This document shows, piece by piece, positions 27,767-36,007 of a DNA stretch of 58,408 nt. Position 1 is the first letter of the stretch; each line of letters starts with the position of its first letter. Position numbers and translations under genes: made by a program. The stretch is from an uncultured Pseudomonadota bacterium (lineage in GTDB: Bacteria; Pseudomonadota; Gammaproteobacteria; Burkholderiales; SG8-41), in NCBI GenBank assembly GCA_946885605.1, contig CAMPGR010000007.1:1-58408 (forward strand). Direction: 5' to 3'. The notes beneath the pieces were generated by a model. The model did no database searches. It had not been told where the DNA came from and was given only the letters and a program-made list of their open reading frames with translations.

Positions 27767-27784
27767 TGTCGGGAGGAAACGACA
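27767..27784. promoter_or_regulatory. Putative enhancer dyad TGTCG-N8-CGACA (EPS promoter 1, proximal site)
   Basis: A perfect five-base inverted repeat with eight-base spacing, beginning 88 bases upstream of the -24 end of the sigma-54 promoter at 27664-27679. The same dyad at nearly the same distance occurs upstream of two other sigma-54 promoters in this window, so it is probably the binding site of an NtrC-type activator. Confidence 0.72.
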
Positions 27785-27864
27785 TCGCTTGCCGCGATTT
27801 TCTTACCGAAAGCGGATACCGCCTTGTGTCGCGGTCAAAATCGACCGGTGCTGCGGCGCAGAGC

Positions 27865-27884
27865 GTGTCGCTCATGAGCGACAC
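27865..27884. promoter_or_regulatory. Putative enhancer dyad, 20-bp perfect palindrome
   Basis: GTGTCGCTCATGAGCGACAC is a perfect palindrome containing the TGTCG-N8-CGACA pattern. It lies 99 bases beyond the proximal site, between the divergent EPS operon and epsL, and could serve either direction. Confidence 0.68.
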
Positions 27885-27931
27885 CATTCATCTGGCATAT
27901 CGAAAATTTCTGATTTAGCGGTGAAAACCTC

Positions 27932-27949
27932 TGTCGCGAATAAGCAACA
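27932..27949. promoter_or_regulatory. Imperfect third enhancer dyad TGTCG-N8-CAACA
   Basis: One mismatch from the TGTCG-N8-CGACA pattern, flanked by C and G that extend the dyad. It is the site nearest to epsL (start 28111), but no sigma-54 core promoter facing epsL was found. Confidence 0.5.
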
Positions 27950-28110
27950 GACCTTCACCCTGCGTGTGTGCCCCGCTCGACAAGTCCGGGAATTTATGGC
28001 ATTTAACGTTCACCATTTTTTGCGACGCAGATTGCAAAAGGCCGCCCTCCGTCATGTGGGCGTTGCCAGGGAGAGGGAGGCAAATTGTCCATCTGCAAAA
28101 GGAAAAACAC

Positions 28111-29403
28111 ATGCATGTTCTGAAGAAGATTGGAATTGCGGTGATGTTGAGCCTGCCCGCCGCGGCATCGGCCTTGGAGACTACCGAAGATATCGTGTGG
28201 CCCGAGGAGGGACGTTATCCCGCTTATCCTCAGGAGCGCGACGAGCGCCCGGTGCAGTTCTCGGTCTCCGGCGGCTACTATCACGACGACAACGTCTTCC
28301 GTTTGTCCGACAACGCACCACTGCCTACCGGCATTACCGAAAAGTCGGACAACATCTACCGCCTCGGCCTTGGCCTGCGCGCTGATCTGCCGATCAGCCG
28401 GCAGCGCGTGCTGATCGACGCCCAGGTCAACAATTACGCTTACGATCGCTACAGCGGACTCGATCACGTGGATTACCGCGCAGGTGCGGCGTGGCGGTGG
28501 GTGGCAGGCCAGAGGCTGAGTGGGGAACTGTCCTATGGCCAGCGTCGTTACCTTGCCGACTTGGGAGAAATCCAGGCGCCGATCAAAGACCTCATCACCG
28601 AGGATCGTGCCATAGCGTCCGGCGGGTTCCGGGTGACGCCGCGGTGGCGCGTGCGCGGAGCTGCCGAGTACCGCCAATGGGATCATAGTGAACCCACGCG
28701 CTCGTCCCTCGATCTCGAAACGACGGTCTGGACGATCGGGCTGGATTACGTCACGCCTGCCAACAATTCCGTGGGCGGGCAGTTCAGGTACGTCAACGGG
28801 GATTATAAAAACCGTCAGACGGTCGGCAGCATCCCGGTCGTCAACGACTTCGACGAATACGAGACGAGCGCCGTGCTGCACTGGATCCTGACCGGGCGAT
28901 CGGTATTCGACGCGCGGCTCGGCTACACCAAGCGCGAACACGATCAGGTGCCGGAGCGCGACTTCGACGGATTCACGGGACGCGTGACGCTCACTTACGA
29001 GGCGGGCGCGAAGACGCTGATCGCCGGGAGCGCGTGGCGCGAGATTCGTTCGGTGGAGGAGATCGGCACGCTCGAACAGGCCGCCGCGAGCTATGTTCTC
29101 GCCACCGGAGCGAGCATCGGTCCGAGCTGGGCCCCGACCTCCAAGCTCGTATTCGAGCTGAAGGCGGTATACGAAAGACGCGAGTACGCGGGCGATCCCG
29201 GACCCGCCTTCAACGTGTTTCCCGGTGCGCCCGGCGTGGAGCGCGAGGATACCTTCAACGGTATCCGCATTGCGGCGGGCTACACGCCCCGCCGCAACCT
29301 GAAGTTCTCGCTTGCTGCCGAGCGCGGCGACCGCGAGTCCAATATTCTTTTCAGGGATTACGACTACACGCGCATCTCGGCGAACGCGAGCTTCCAGTTC
29401 TGA
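28111..29403 (+). CDS. epsL: EPS outer-membrane beta-barrel protein, EpsL type
   Basis: A 430-aa outer-membrane protein. A signal peptide (LKKIGIAVMLSLPAAASALE) is followed by a chain of alternating amphipathic beta-strands rich in Tyr, Arg and Gly, ending in the outer-membrane terminal signature SFQF. The layout and locus match EpsL of the methanolan-type and PEP-CTERM-associated EPS clusters, where it is thought to help polymer export or surface attachment. The ATG at 28111 has AAAAGGA upstream; an upstream in-frame start at 27964 lacks a ribosome site. The gene is transcribed away from the main operon across a 687-base regulatory region and is closed by a strong terminator at 29421. Confidence 0.85.
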   Translation: MHVLKKIGIAVMLSLPAAASALETTEDIVWPEEGRYPAYPQERDERPVQFSVSGGYYHDDNVFRLSDNAPLPTGITEKSDNIYRLGLGLRADLPISRQRVLIDAQVNNYAYDRYSGLDHVDYRAGAAWRWVAGQRLSGELSYGQRRYLADLGEIQAPIKDLITEDRAIASGGFRVTPRWRVRGAAEYRQWDHSEPTRSSLDLETTVWTIGLDYVTPANNSVGGQFRYVNGDYKNRQTVGSIPVVNDFDEYETSAVLHWILTGRSVFDARLGYTKREHDQVPERDFDGFTGRVTLTYEAGAKTLIAGSAWREIRSVEEIGTLEQAAASYVLATGASIGPSWAPTSKLVFELKAVYERREYAGDPGPAFNVFPGAPGVEREDTFNGIRIAAGYTPRRNLKFSLAAERGDRESNILFRDYDYTRISANASFQF

Positions 29404-29420
29404 CTTTGAAGCGTGAAAGC

Positions 29421-29454
29421 AAACGGCGTCGCGGATCTCGCGACGCCGTTTTTG
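29421..29454. terminator. Bidirectional intrinsic terminator
   Basis: A perfect 13-base stem (29421-29433 with 29439-29451) with a five-base loop, flanked by AAA and TTT. It sits between the convergent epsL and manC genes and can end both transcripts. Confidence 0.92.
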
Positions 29455-29474
29455 TTTGCGCGAAGACAGGGCGC

Positions 29475-31040
29475 TCAGGTCCGCTGCTCTGTCACCACGC
29501 CCTGCTCGGGCGCTCCGCTTTCCGCCGCGTCCCGCGCGGGGCGCACCGCAGTATCAGCCTGCGGTGCCCAGCCGATGGGACGGCTTTTCTCGATGCGCCC
29601 GTAGGTGTCCTCGAAGCGCACGATGTCGTCCTCGCCGAGATATTCGCCCGACTGCACTTCGATGATTTCGAGCGGCAGCTTGCCCGGGTTTTCGAGCCGG
29701 TGCTTCACGCCGAGCGGGATGTAGGTGGACTGGTTTTCGCCGAGCAGGAAGACTTCCTCGCCGCGCGTCACTTTCGCGGTGCCGCGCACCACCACCCAGT
29801 GCTCGGCCCGGTGGTAATGCATCTGCAATGAGAGCGAAGCGCCGGGCTTCACGATGATCCGTTTCACCTGGAAGCGCGTGCCGGCGTCGATGCCATCATA
29901 GCTGCCCCACGGTCGATACACCTTCCGATGCGTGAGGCATTCCTGGCGTCCATCGCCCTTCAGGCGTCCGACCACCTGCTTCACTTCCTGCGCCTTGTCC
30001 CTACGAGCAACCATCACGGCGTCCGGCGTTTCCACGACCACCACGTCGTCGAGCCCGACGCAGGCGACGAGCCGATGCTGCGCGATCACGAGCGCATTTC
30101 GGGTTTCCACCGCGCAAACGTCGCCGTGTATCACGTTGCCGCTCTCGTCCTTCGCGCCGATCTCCCATAGCGCGCTCCACGTACCGACATCGGACCAGCC
30201 CGCTTCGAGGCGCACCACCGTGGCGCGCGGTGCGGCGCTGGTCGCCGGCTCCGCTTCGAGACGCTCCATCACCGCGTAATCGATGGAGTCGTTGGGGCAA
30301 GCCGTGAATGCGTCCTTGTCCACGCGGTAGAAGTCCGCCTCCGCGGTGCCTTGCGCATGCGCGCGCTCGCAGGCGGCGAGGATTTCGGGACGGAGTCGGC
30401 CGATGCTATCGAGCCACACCGAGGCGCGCACCGCGAAGATCCCGCTGTTCCAGAGATAGCGTCCTGTCGCGCAATAGCGGGCGGCCGTTTCAGCGTCGGG
30501 CTTTTCCACGAACGAATGGACGAGATGCGCGGTGGCGCCGTCGCCTACGCTCAGCTTCGCGGCAGTGCGGATATAGCCGTAGCCGGTCTCCGCTGCGGTG
30601 GGCGGCACACCGAACGTCACGACATAGCGTTCCTCGGCAAGGGCGGCGCCGTGAGTGAGTGCGGCATGAAACCGGACGCGGTCCAGTATCACATGGTCCG
30701 AGGGCATGACGAGCAATACCGGATCGTCGTTCGCAGCGAGGTTCAGCGCCGCGAGCGTGAGCGCAGGCGCCGTTCCGCGCCCCACCGGCTCGAGCACGAC
30801 GGAACGCGGGCACACGCCTATGGCGCGCAACTGCTCGGCCACGAGAAAGCGATGCTCCTCGTTGCACACCACCAGCGGTGCGGCGCTTTCGCAGACGGGA
30901 TTGTCCATACGACACGCGGTGGCCTGAAGCAGCGTGAGCTCCCCGTTGAGCGCGAGCAGCTGCTTGGGATACTGCTCGCGCGACAGTGGCCACAGCCGCG
31001 TTCCGGATCCGCCGCACAGGATGACGGGTTGAATCTTCAT
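29475..31040 (-). CDS. manC: Mannose-1-phosphate guanylyltransferase / mannose-6-phosphate isomerase (ManC/AlgA type)
   Basis: A 521-aa bifunctional enzyme supplying GDP-mannose. The N-terminal pyrophosphorylase domain begins PVILCGGSGTRLWPLSREQYPKQLL, containing the GTP-binding signature, and has FVEKP for the active site. The C-terminal type II isomerase cupin domain has RPWGSYDGIDAG, VKRIIVKPGASLSLQMHYHRAEHW and YIPLGVKHRLENPG with metal-binding His residues. The ATG at 31040 has GAGG upstream. It is the last gene of the 38.1-29.5 kb operon and feeds Gmd/Fcl for GDP-fucose as well as any mannosyltransferases here. Confidence 0.96.
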   Translation of the reverse strand: MKIQPVILCGGSGTRLWPLSREQYPKQLLALNGELTLLQATACRMDNPVCESAAPLVVCNEEHRFLVAEQLRAIGVCPRSVVLEPVGRGTAPALTLAALNLAANDDPVLLVMPSDHVILDRVRFHAALTHGAALAEERYVVTFGVPPTAAETGYGYIRTAAKLSVGDGATAHLVHSFVEKPDAETAARYCATGRYLWNSGIFAVRASVWLDSIGRLRPEILAACERAHAQGTAEADFYRVDKDAFTACPNDSIDYAVMERLEAEPATSAAPRATVVRLEAGWSDVGTWSALWEIGAKDESGNVIHGDVCAVETRNALVIAQHRLVACVGLDDVVVVETPDAVMVARRDKAQEVKQVVGRLKGDGRQECLTHRKVYRPWGSYDGIDAGTRFQVKRIIVKPGASLSLQMHYHRAEHWVVVRGTAKVTRGEEVFLLGENQSTYIPLGVKHRLENPGKLPLEIIEVQSGEYLGEDDIVRFEDTYGRIEKSRPIGWAPQADTAVRPARDAAESGAPEQGVVTEQRT

Positions 31041-31080
31041 CGGTAACCTCACGAGGTTGAGGAATGGGATTGCGCCGGGC

Positions 31081-31863
31081 TTATCGCTGGTTCCGGCGCT
31101 CGATGCCGCCGCGCACGAACTCACCCAGCAGGTATGCAAAAAACAAGGTGTTGGTGACGAGATAGCGACGCCACAGGCGCCGCGGTTCGGACAGCAGCCG
31201 ATGAAGCCACTCGAGCCCCGCGTCGCGCATCCATCGCGGCGCACGGGCGATCACGCCGGCGTGATAATCGAACGCCGCGCCTACGCCTATCATGACGCCC
31301 CGGACGCGGTCCCGGTGCGCCGCCATCCACGCCTCCTGTTTCGGGCACCCAAGCGCAACGAAAACGATGTGTGCGCCCGATCCGTTGATCATGCGCACCG
31401 CTTCCTCGTCCTCTTCCTCCGTCAGCGGGCGAAACGGCGGGGCGTACCATCCCGCGTGCTTCAATGCGGGCAACTCCCGGGCGAGCCGCTCGCGCAGCTT
31501 CGCAAGCGTTTCTGGAGTACCGCCGTAGAGGAACACCGACAAACCGCCGCCCGCCGCGCGTACGCAGCAACGCCACATCAGGTCCGGACCGTCGATCCGC
31601 TCCTGATCGTGATGTCCCATGCGGCGAAGACGCCACGCGACCGGCGCGCCGTCCGGTGCGGCGATGTCAGCGCCGCTCACCACCCGCCTGAACGTCGGGT
31701 CGAGGCGCGCGGTGACCACCGAATGCACGTTGCACATGCAGACATAGCGCGATTCGTGGCGCGATGCCCACGCGACGATGGTGTCGACGCAACGCAGCCA
31801 GTTGACCGCATCGATCGGCGCTCCCAGAACCCTGGCGCGCACTTTACCTCCCTTCAATGACAT
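31081..31863 (-). CDS. WecG/TagA/CpsF family glycosyltransferase
   Basis: A 260-aa GT26-family transferase that usually adds the second sugar (ManNAcA, ManNAc or a hexose) to the lipid-linked first sugar. Hallmarks are VCMCNVHSVVTA, the ADIAAPDGAPVAWRLR segment with the catalytic Asp, VFLYGGTPETL, and IVFVALGCPKQEAWM. The C-terminal WLHRLLSEPRRLWRRYL amphipathic helix anchors the enzyme at the membrane. It lies three bases after the GT4 gene and 40 bases before manC. Confidence 0.93.
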   Translation of the reverse strand: MSLKGGKVRARVLGAPIDAVNWLRCVDTIVAWASRHESRYVCMCNVHSVVTARLDPTFRRVVSGADIAAPDGAPVAWRLRRMGHHDQERIDGPDLMWRCCVRAAGGGLSVFLYGGTPETLAKLRERLARELPALKHAGWYAPPFRPLTEEEDEEAVRMINGSGAHIVFVALGCPKQEAWMAAHRDRVRGVMIGVGAAFDYHAGVIARAPRWMRDAGLEWLHRLLSEPRRLWRRYLVTNTLFFAYLLGEFVRGGIERRNQR

Positions 31864-31866
31864 CTC

Positions 31867-33039
31867 TTATACGGCGGCCTTGAGCCGGACGGCGGCGAGC
31901 GCTTGCTCGTAAATCGCCAGCAGCCGCTCATAGTTTTGCTGCGAGGTGTAGCGGGTCTCGTACAGCCTGCGTGCGTTCTCTCCCATCGTCCGCATCTTTT
32001 CCGGGAATGCTTCGGCCCACGCCATGTGGCGCGCGAGATCGTTTGCGCACCCCGGCTCGAACAGGAGCCCCGTGCGGCCGTGCTCGATCAACTCGCGCAG
32101 TGCGCCGAGACGGCTCGCGATAACGGGCAGCCCGTTCGCGAACGCTTCCACGAGCGTCCGGGGAAAATTCTCGTACCAGATGCTCGGCATGACGAGGTAG
32201 GCGGCACGGCGCATCCGCTCGTAGATCTCGCTCTGCGCGCGCCATCCCGCATTGGTGATCCGCGGCTTGCCCTCGAGGCGCGAAGCGAGCGGCCCGCTTC
32301 CGATCACTTCCAGCTTTACATCCGGCAACTTCTCCATCGCCGCCACGAGGACGTCGATGCCCTTCTCTGCGGAAAGCCGTCCGACATAGAGCGCGCCGGA
32401 ACGCAGGGACGCGGGTGGCGGGGCGATGTCCACGAAATTCGGCTTTACGGCAATGCGGGAGGCCGGCAACCCGCCCTCGATGAATTTGCGCCTGCAGAAA
32501 TCGTTGAGCGCGATGTAACGCGTGACCTTGTGGCGGTATGTCCCCAACGCCCGGTGCATGGCGAGCATGGTCGCCACAGCCGCCGATTGCGCCCCGCTTT
32601 CGCGGTAGCACCTGCGCGCCACACCACGCCACGGAACACGCCCCATGCAGTCTTCGCAGACGCGGCTCTCGTGCAAAAACATCCCCTGCACGCAGAGCAG
32701 CCGGAAGTTGTGCAAGGTCTGCACCACGGGGATGCCGATGCGCGATGCGTGCCAGTAAAGGGACGGCGATATCAGCGCGAAAGTGTTGTGCGCGTGGATG
32801 AGCTCGGGGCGGAACGCGCGCGCAAGCCCGGTCAGCTCCTCCGCCGTGCGCCGCGACCACAGGCTCTGCGCAAACGCATTCACCGCGTTCATATCGCGGA
32901 GCTCATCGTTATTGCGGATGTACGTCTCCACCGCATGACCGTTGCGGCGCAGGAGCTCGACCTCCGCGTCGACGACGGCGTCCTCGCCACCCGCAAGCTG
33001 GTAGCGGTTATGCGCGACCAGTATGCGAAGCGCGCTCAT
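31867..33039 (-). CDS. Glycosyltransferase family 4 (GT-B) protein
   Basis: A 390-aa GT-B enzyme. It starts RILVAHNRYQLAGGEDAVVDAEVELL, where GGED is typical of a capsule/EPS transferase subgroup. A Cys-containing segment (CVQGMF...CEDCMGR, about 115-140) recalls a small zinc-knuckle in relatives. The donor domain has GALYVGRLSAEKGIDVLV and the E-x7-E motif in PSIWYENFPRTLVEAFANGLPVIAS. The start codon overlaps the beta-helix gene stop (ATGA). It probably extends the EPS repeat unit; the sugar is unknown. Confidence 0.92.
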   Translation of the reverse strand: MSALRILVAHNRYQLAGGEDAVVDAEVELLRRNGHAVETYIRNNDELRDMNAVNAFAQSLWSRRTAEELTGLARAFRPELIHAHNTFALISPSLYWHASRIGIPVVQTLHNFRLLCVQGMFLHESRVCEDCMGRVPWRGVARRCYRESGAQSAAVATMLAMHRALGTYRHKVTRYIALNDFCRRKFIEGGLPASRIAVKPNFVDIAPPPASLRSGALYVGRLSAEKGIDVLVAAMEKLPDVKLEVIGSGPLASRLEGKPRITNAGWRAQSEIYERMRRAAYLVMPSIWYENFPRTLVEAFANGLPVIASRLGALRELIEHGRTGLLFEPGCANDLARHMAWAEAFPEKMRTMGENARRLYETRYTSQQNYERLLAIYEQALAAVRLKAAV

Positions 33040-34697
33040 CGCCGCGGCCCGACCTGCAGTGAGTCGCCGATCGCCGGAAGCCCGCCTGCAAGCGGGCGCG
33101 CCTCGAGGCGCGCCGCGATCGCAAGCAGCCCGCTCCAGTCCGGCTGCTGACGCTGTTCCTCCAGCGCGGACTGCAGCGCGGGGGACACCGGGGCGATCTC
33201 GCTCCACGAATGCGCATCGTGTCCCGAGGCGGCGCGCCACGCGTCGAGCCCCTTGCGCACCGGCTTCTCTCGAGTGCCCCAGCCGAGCGAGAATCGCGGC
33301 GGTTCCGTGACGGTCACGTAAAGGTTGTAGTCCGCCGCGTTCTCGAGTGCTTCAGCCGGGAGCACGAGCGCGGTGCGCCCGTTCCAGGCCACGATGTTGC
33401 CGAACACGCGGTTTGCGCGCGGCGCGATCTCGGGCTTCTTCGCGCTGCGGCCCTCGTCGACGATCGCTATGCCTTCATAGCCGTTCATCGCCACGAGGTT
33501 GTGCGCAACGACGGACTCCGAGCTGTGCGGGAGATAGATCCCGCGCTGGCGGTTACCGAAGACGTAATTGTTGTAGATGTAGCCCTTGCGGCTCGCCTCG
33601 TAGTGGATGCCGAAGCCCGCGTTGTACGCCGAGACGTTGCCGTGGATGCGATTGTTGCTGTTCATCCAGTCGAACCAGATGCCGTCGCCACGGTTCGCCG
33701 TTGCGCGATGACCGGTGACCTCCGAGTCGCGCAAGCCGCCCTCGCCGACGAACTTCGCGCCGCCCGCCTCCCACCACTTGTTGAACCCGCGGGTGTTGTT
33801 GTAGCTCGTCTCGTTGCCGATCAGGCGGTTCGCGCGACCGCGCACCTTCATGCCGAGCTGCCCGCAGTGGTTCGCGCGGCTGTTGCGGATCAGGTTTTCG
33901 TCGCCCGTTATGTCGAAGCCGGCGCCGTCGACGTGATTCACGTCGAGTTGTTCCAGCACGTTGCCGTTGCTCTGCCAGAGATGAATCGCTCCGGTCTGGT
34001 TGACGGCAGTCGTGTTGGCGTGCTGAAAGCGGAGCCTCTTGAGCGTCACGTGACGCACTTTCTTGCCGAGCACGAGGTGCGGCCGGACGCTCGCTTCGAC
34101 GATGCGCCCCTCGAGCGAAGCGCGAGGGACCTTGATGTAGAGACTCTCGTTAGCCGCGTCGTAGTGAAAGGTGTGATCCTTCATCTGCGCGACGCCGCCC
34201 GCCACGCGTCCGGGCCAGATGCCGCCCTGCGTCGCGTGCAAACCGCGCATGCGGTGGTTCGCTTTCTCGGGATAGCCACCGAATATGGTTCCGCCGACCT
34301 GCTGGAGCGGCACGCCGTCGACGAACACCTGCTGGCTGTTGTGAGGCCATGATCGCTTCACAAAGAGGCCGGGCTCGACCGCTTCCCAGCCGGACACGAT
34401 ATCGGAGCCCTTGATCAGCACTTCCCCCATCCCAGCGGGCTGGATCACGGTAGGCGCCGGCGACCAGTCGATGTCCGGAAAGACAAGCGCCTCGCGATAG
34501 ACGCCCGGCGCGATGTTCAGCGTATCGCCAGGTCGCAGCCGCTTCATTGCAAAAGTAAGCGTCCGATACGGCTGCTGCACGCCACCGTCACCCGCATCGT
34601 GTGCTGCGGGGTGTTGTGGATTCACGTGGCGTACGGCGGCCGCCGCACCATTCACGATGAGGCCTGACAGGGCAAGCGCGTAGAGGAGCCGCATCAT
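33036..34697 (-). CDS. Secreted right-handed parallel beta-helix repeat protein
   Basis: A 553-aa exported protein: signal peptide (residues 1-20, ending GAAAAV), then PYRTLTFAMKRLRPGDTLNIAPGVYRE, the start of a pectate-lyase-like solenoid. The middle carries successive turns with Asn ladders (NNRIHGNVSAYN, YIYNNYVFGNRQRGIYL, VVAHNLVAMNGYEGIAI). Such proteins in EPS loci are usually polysaccharide lyases, C5-epimerases or hydrolases that act on the polymer in the periplasm. It sits between two glycosyltransferase genes with four-base overlaps on both sides, so it is made with the assembly enzymes. A precise activity cannot be assigned. Confidence 0.85.
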   Translation of the reverse strand: MMRLLYALALSGLIVNGAAAAVRHVNPQHPAAHDAGDGGVQQPYRTLTFAMKRLRPGDTLNIAPGVYREALVFPDIDWSPAPTVIQPAGMGEVLIKGSDIVSGWEAVEPGLFVKRSWPHNSQQVFVDGVPLQQVGGTIFGGYPEKANHRMRGLHATQGGIWPGRVAGGVAQMKDHTFHYDAANESLYIKVPRASLEGRIVEASVRPHLVLGKKVRHVTLKRLRFQHANTTAVNQTGAIHLWQSNGNVLEQLDVNHVDGAGFDITGDENLIRNSRANHCGQLGMKVRGRANRLIGNETSYNNTRGFNKWWEAGGAKFVGEGGLRDSEVTGHRATANRGDGIWFDWMNSNNRIHGNVSAYNAGFGIHYEASRKGYIYNNYVFGNRQRGIYLPHSSESVVAHNLVAMNGYEGIAIVDEGRSAKKPEIAPRANRVFGNIVAWNGRTALVLPAEALENAADYNLYVTVTEPPRFSLGWGTREKPVRKGLDAWRAASGHDAHSWSEIAPVSPALQSALEEQRQQPDWSGLLAIAARLEARPLAGGLPAIGDSLQVGPRR

Positions 34698-36007
34698 CCC
34701 GCGCGCCGCTCCATCGTCTGCACGTCATAGCGCCGTGGCGCACGCCCGCGCTGCAGCGAGAGGTAAAGCTTCTCCATGCGCGTAGCCTGGCGCGTCCAGG
34801 TGTAGTGTTCGCCCGTGCGCCCCACGGCCGAGGCGCTCATCGACAGCCGCAGCGCCGGATCGCGCGCCAGCTTGCCGAGGGCGCGGGTAAGGCCCGCCAC
34901 GACCGCATCCGGCGGGCCGGGCGGGATCCGAAAGCCGCACGAGGCGTCGACGAGGAGCGCCGGACCCCCGACATCGAGACAGACCACGGGCACTCCGCAG
35001 GAGAGCGCCTCGAGCACGGCATTGCCGCTCGAATCGTGCAGGCTTGGAAAGAGGAATGCCTCGTGCTCGGGATAGGTGCTCATCACTTTTTCGCGTTCGA
35101 GCCAAGGGATCCACGTTACCGTGTCGCCGAGAGCAAGCCGCTGCGCGAGCCGGCGCAACCAGCGTTCGTCGGGGCCGCTGCCGATGATCGTCATCCGCGC
35201 CTTGCCGTGGATCTCGAGGAAACGGGCAAATGCCATCAGCGCAAGGTGCACGCCTTTCCAGTAAACGAGGCGCCCGACATACAGCACGTGGAAACAGCCG
35301 TCCTGCCTTTCACGGGTGGCGGGCCGCGGCGCAGCACCGTGGGTGCCCACCTCCGGCTGCACAAGGCACTTGTCGTGAAAGCGCTGCGGTATGCAGGCCC
35401 GCGTTTCGTGCGTCTTGCAGAGAATGGCGGCGGAACGCCGATACACCGTGTTCATGAGAGGATCCAGCCGCACCGCCACATTCGCGAGATCGCGCAGGAG
35501 ATCGATCACATAGCCTCGCAGAGGAAAAGTGCGGCGCAGTTGCCGCGGCGCGGTCTCGCCGCCCCCGACCGGGCCGAAGACGAACGGCACGTCGAGAAAC
35601 GCCATGAACGACGGATGGCGAAAAACGCCAAAGGTCAGGTGGTGCACGATATCGAACGAGAGCTCGCGACAGAGGATTCGTGCCAGCCGGTAGGCGCCCC
35701 ACTGCCAAAGGATGTAGTAGAGCCGAACCCCGCGCCCCCCGCGTTTCCACCACCGCATCCAGCGCGGCAGATCGTGGTAGACGAAGTGAAGCCCGGGTGA
35801 CGGATGATGTTGCAGCGCGTCTTCGATCGCTGCGCGATTATTCGCACGCGTGAGCACCCACACCTCGTGGCCGGCGGCAGCGAGTGCGAGCGCCCACTGC
35901 CAGCCTATGCCGGGCTCCGATCCCTTGCGCGGCTCGCAGGCGTACGCCGAGATCAGGATGCGCAATTTCCGGGGAGCGGTCGCATACGCCGCGCCATCGA
36001 TCGACAT
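34694..36007 (-). CDS. Glycosyltransferase family 4 (GT-B) protein
   Basis: A 437-aa GT-B transferase. The N-terminal domain starts RILISAYACEPRKGSEPGIGWQW, a signature of a GT4 subgroup with the GSE/PGIGW loop. The donor domain has VLYVGRLVYWKGVHLALMAF and an E-x7-E-like motif in FPSLHDSSGNAVLEALSCGVPVVCLD. The ATG at 36007 overlaps the upstream kinase-like gene's stop codon (TGATG), and the stop overlaps the next start, giving tight coupling. It acts in the cytoplasm on lipid-linked sugars, with unknown donor. Confidence 0.92.
   Translation of the reverse strand: MSIDGAAYATAPRKLRILISAYACEPRKGSEPGIGWQWALALAAAGHEVWVLTRANNRAAIEDALQHHPSPGLHFVYHDLPRWMRWWKRGGRGVRLYYILWQWGAYRLARILCRELSFDIVHHLTFGVFRHPSFMAFLDVPFVFGPVGGGETAPRQLRRTFPLRGYVIDLLRDLANVAVRLDPLMNTVYRRSAAILCKTHETRACIPQRFHDKCLVQPEVGTHGAAPRPATRERQDGCFHVLYVGRLVYWKGVHLALMAFARFLEIHGKARMTIIGSGPDERWLRRLAQRLALGDTVTWIPWLEREKVMSTYPEHEAFLFPSLHDSSGNAVLEALSCGVPVVCLDVGGPALLVDASCGFRIPPGPPDAVVAGLTRALGKLARDPALRLSMSASAVGRTGEHYTWTRQATRMEKLYLSLQRGRAPRRYDVQTMERRAG

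Noticed and set aside
27816..27827. GGCGGTA-like match to an ops (RfaH) element on the minus strand
   Set aside because: Only the first seven bases match, and it lies upstream of the predicted transcript start.
27635..27918. Small plus-strand open frames between the EPS operon and epsL
   Set aside because: No ribosome sites or coding bias, and they cover the regulatory dyads.
27996..28012. TGGCATTTAACGTTCA as a sigma-54 promoter for epsL
   Set aside because: The -24 half is good, but the base pair ten bases after GG is TC rather than GC, so the invariant -12 element is missing.
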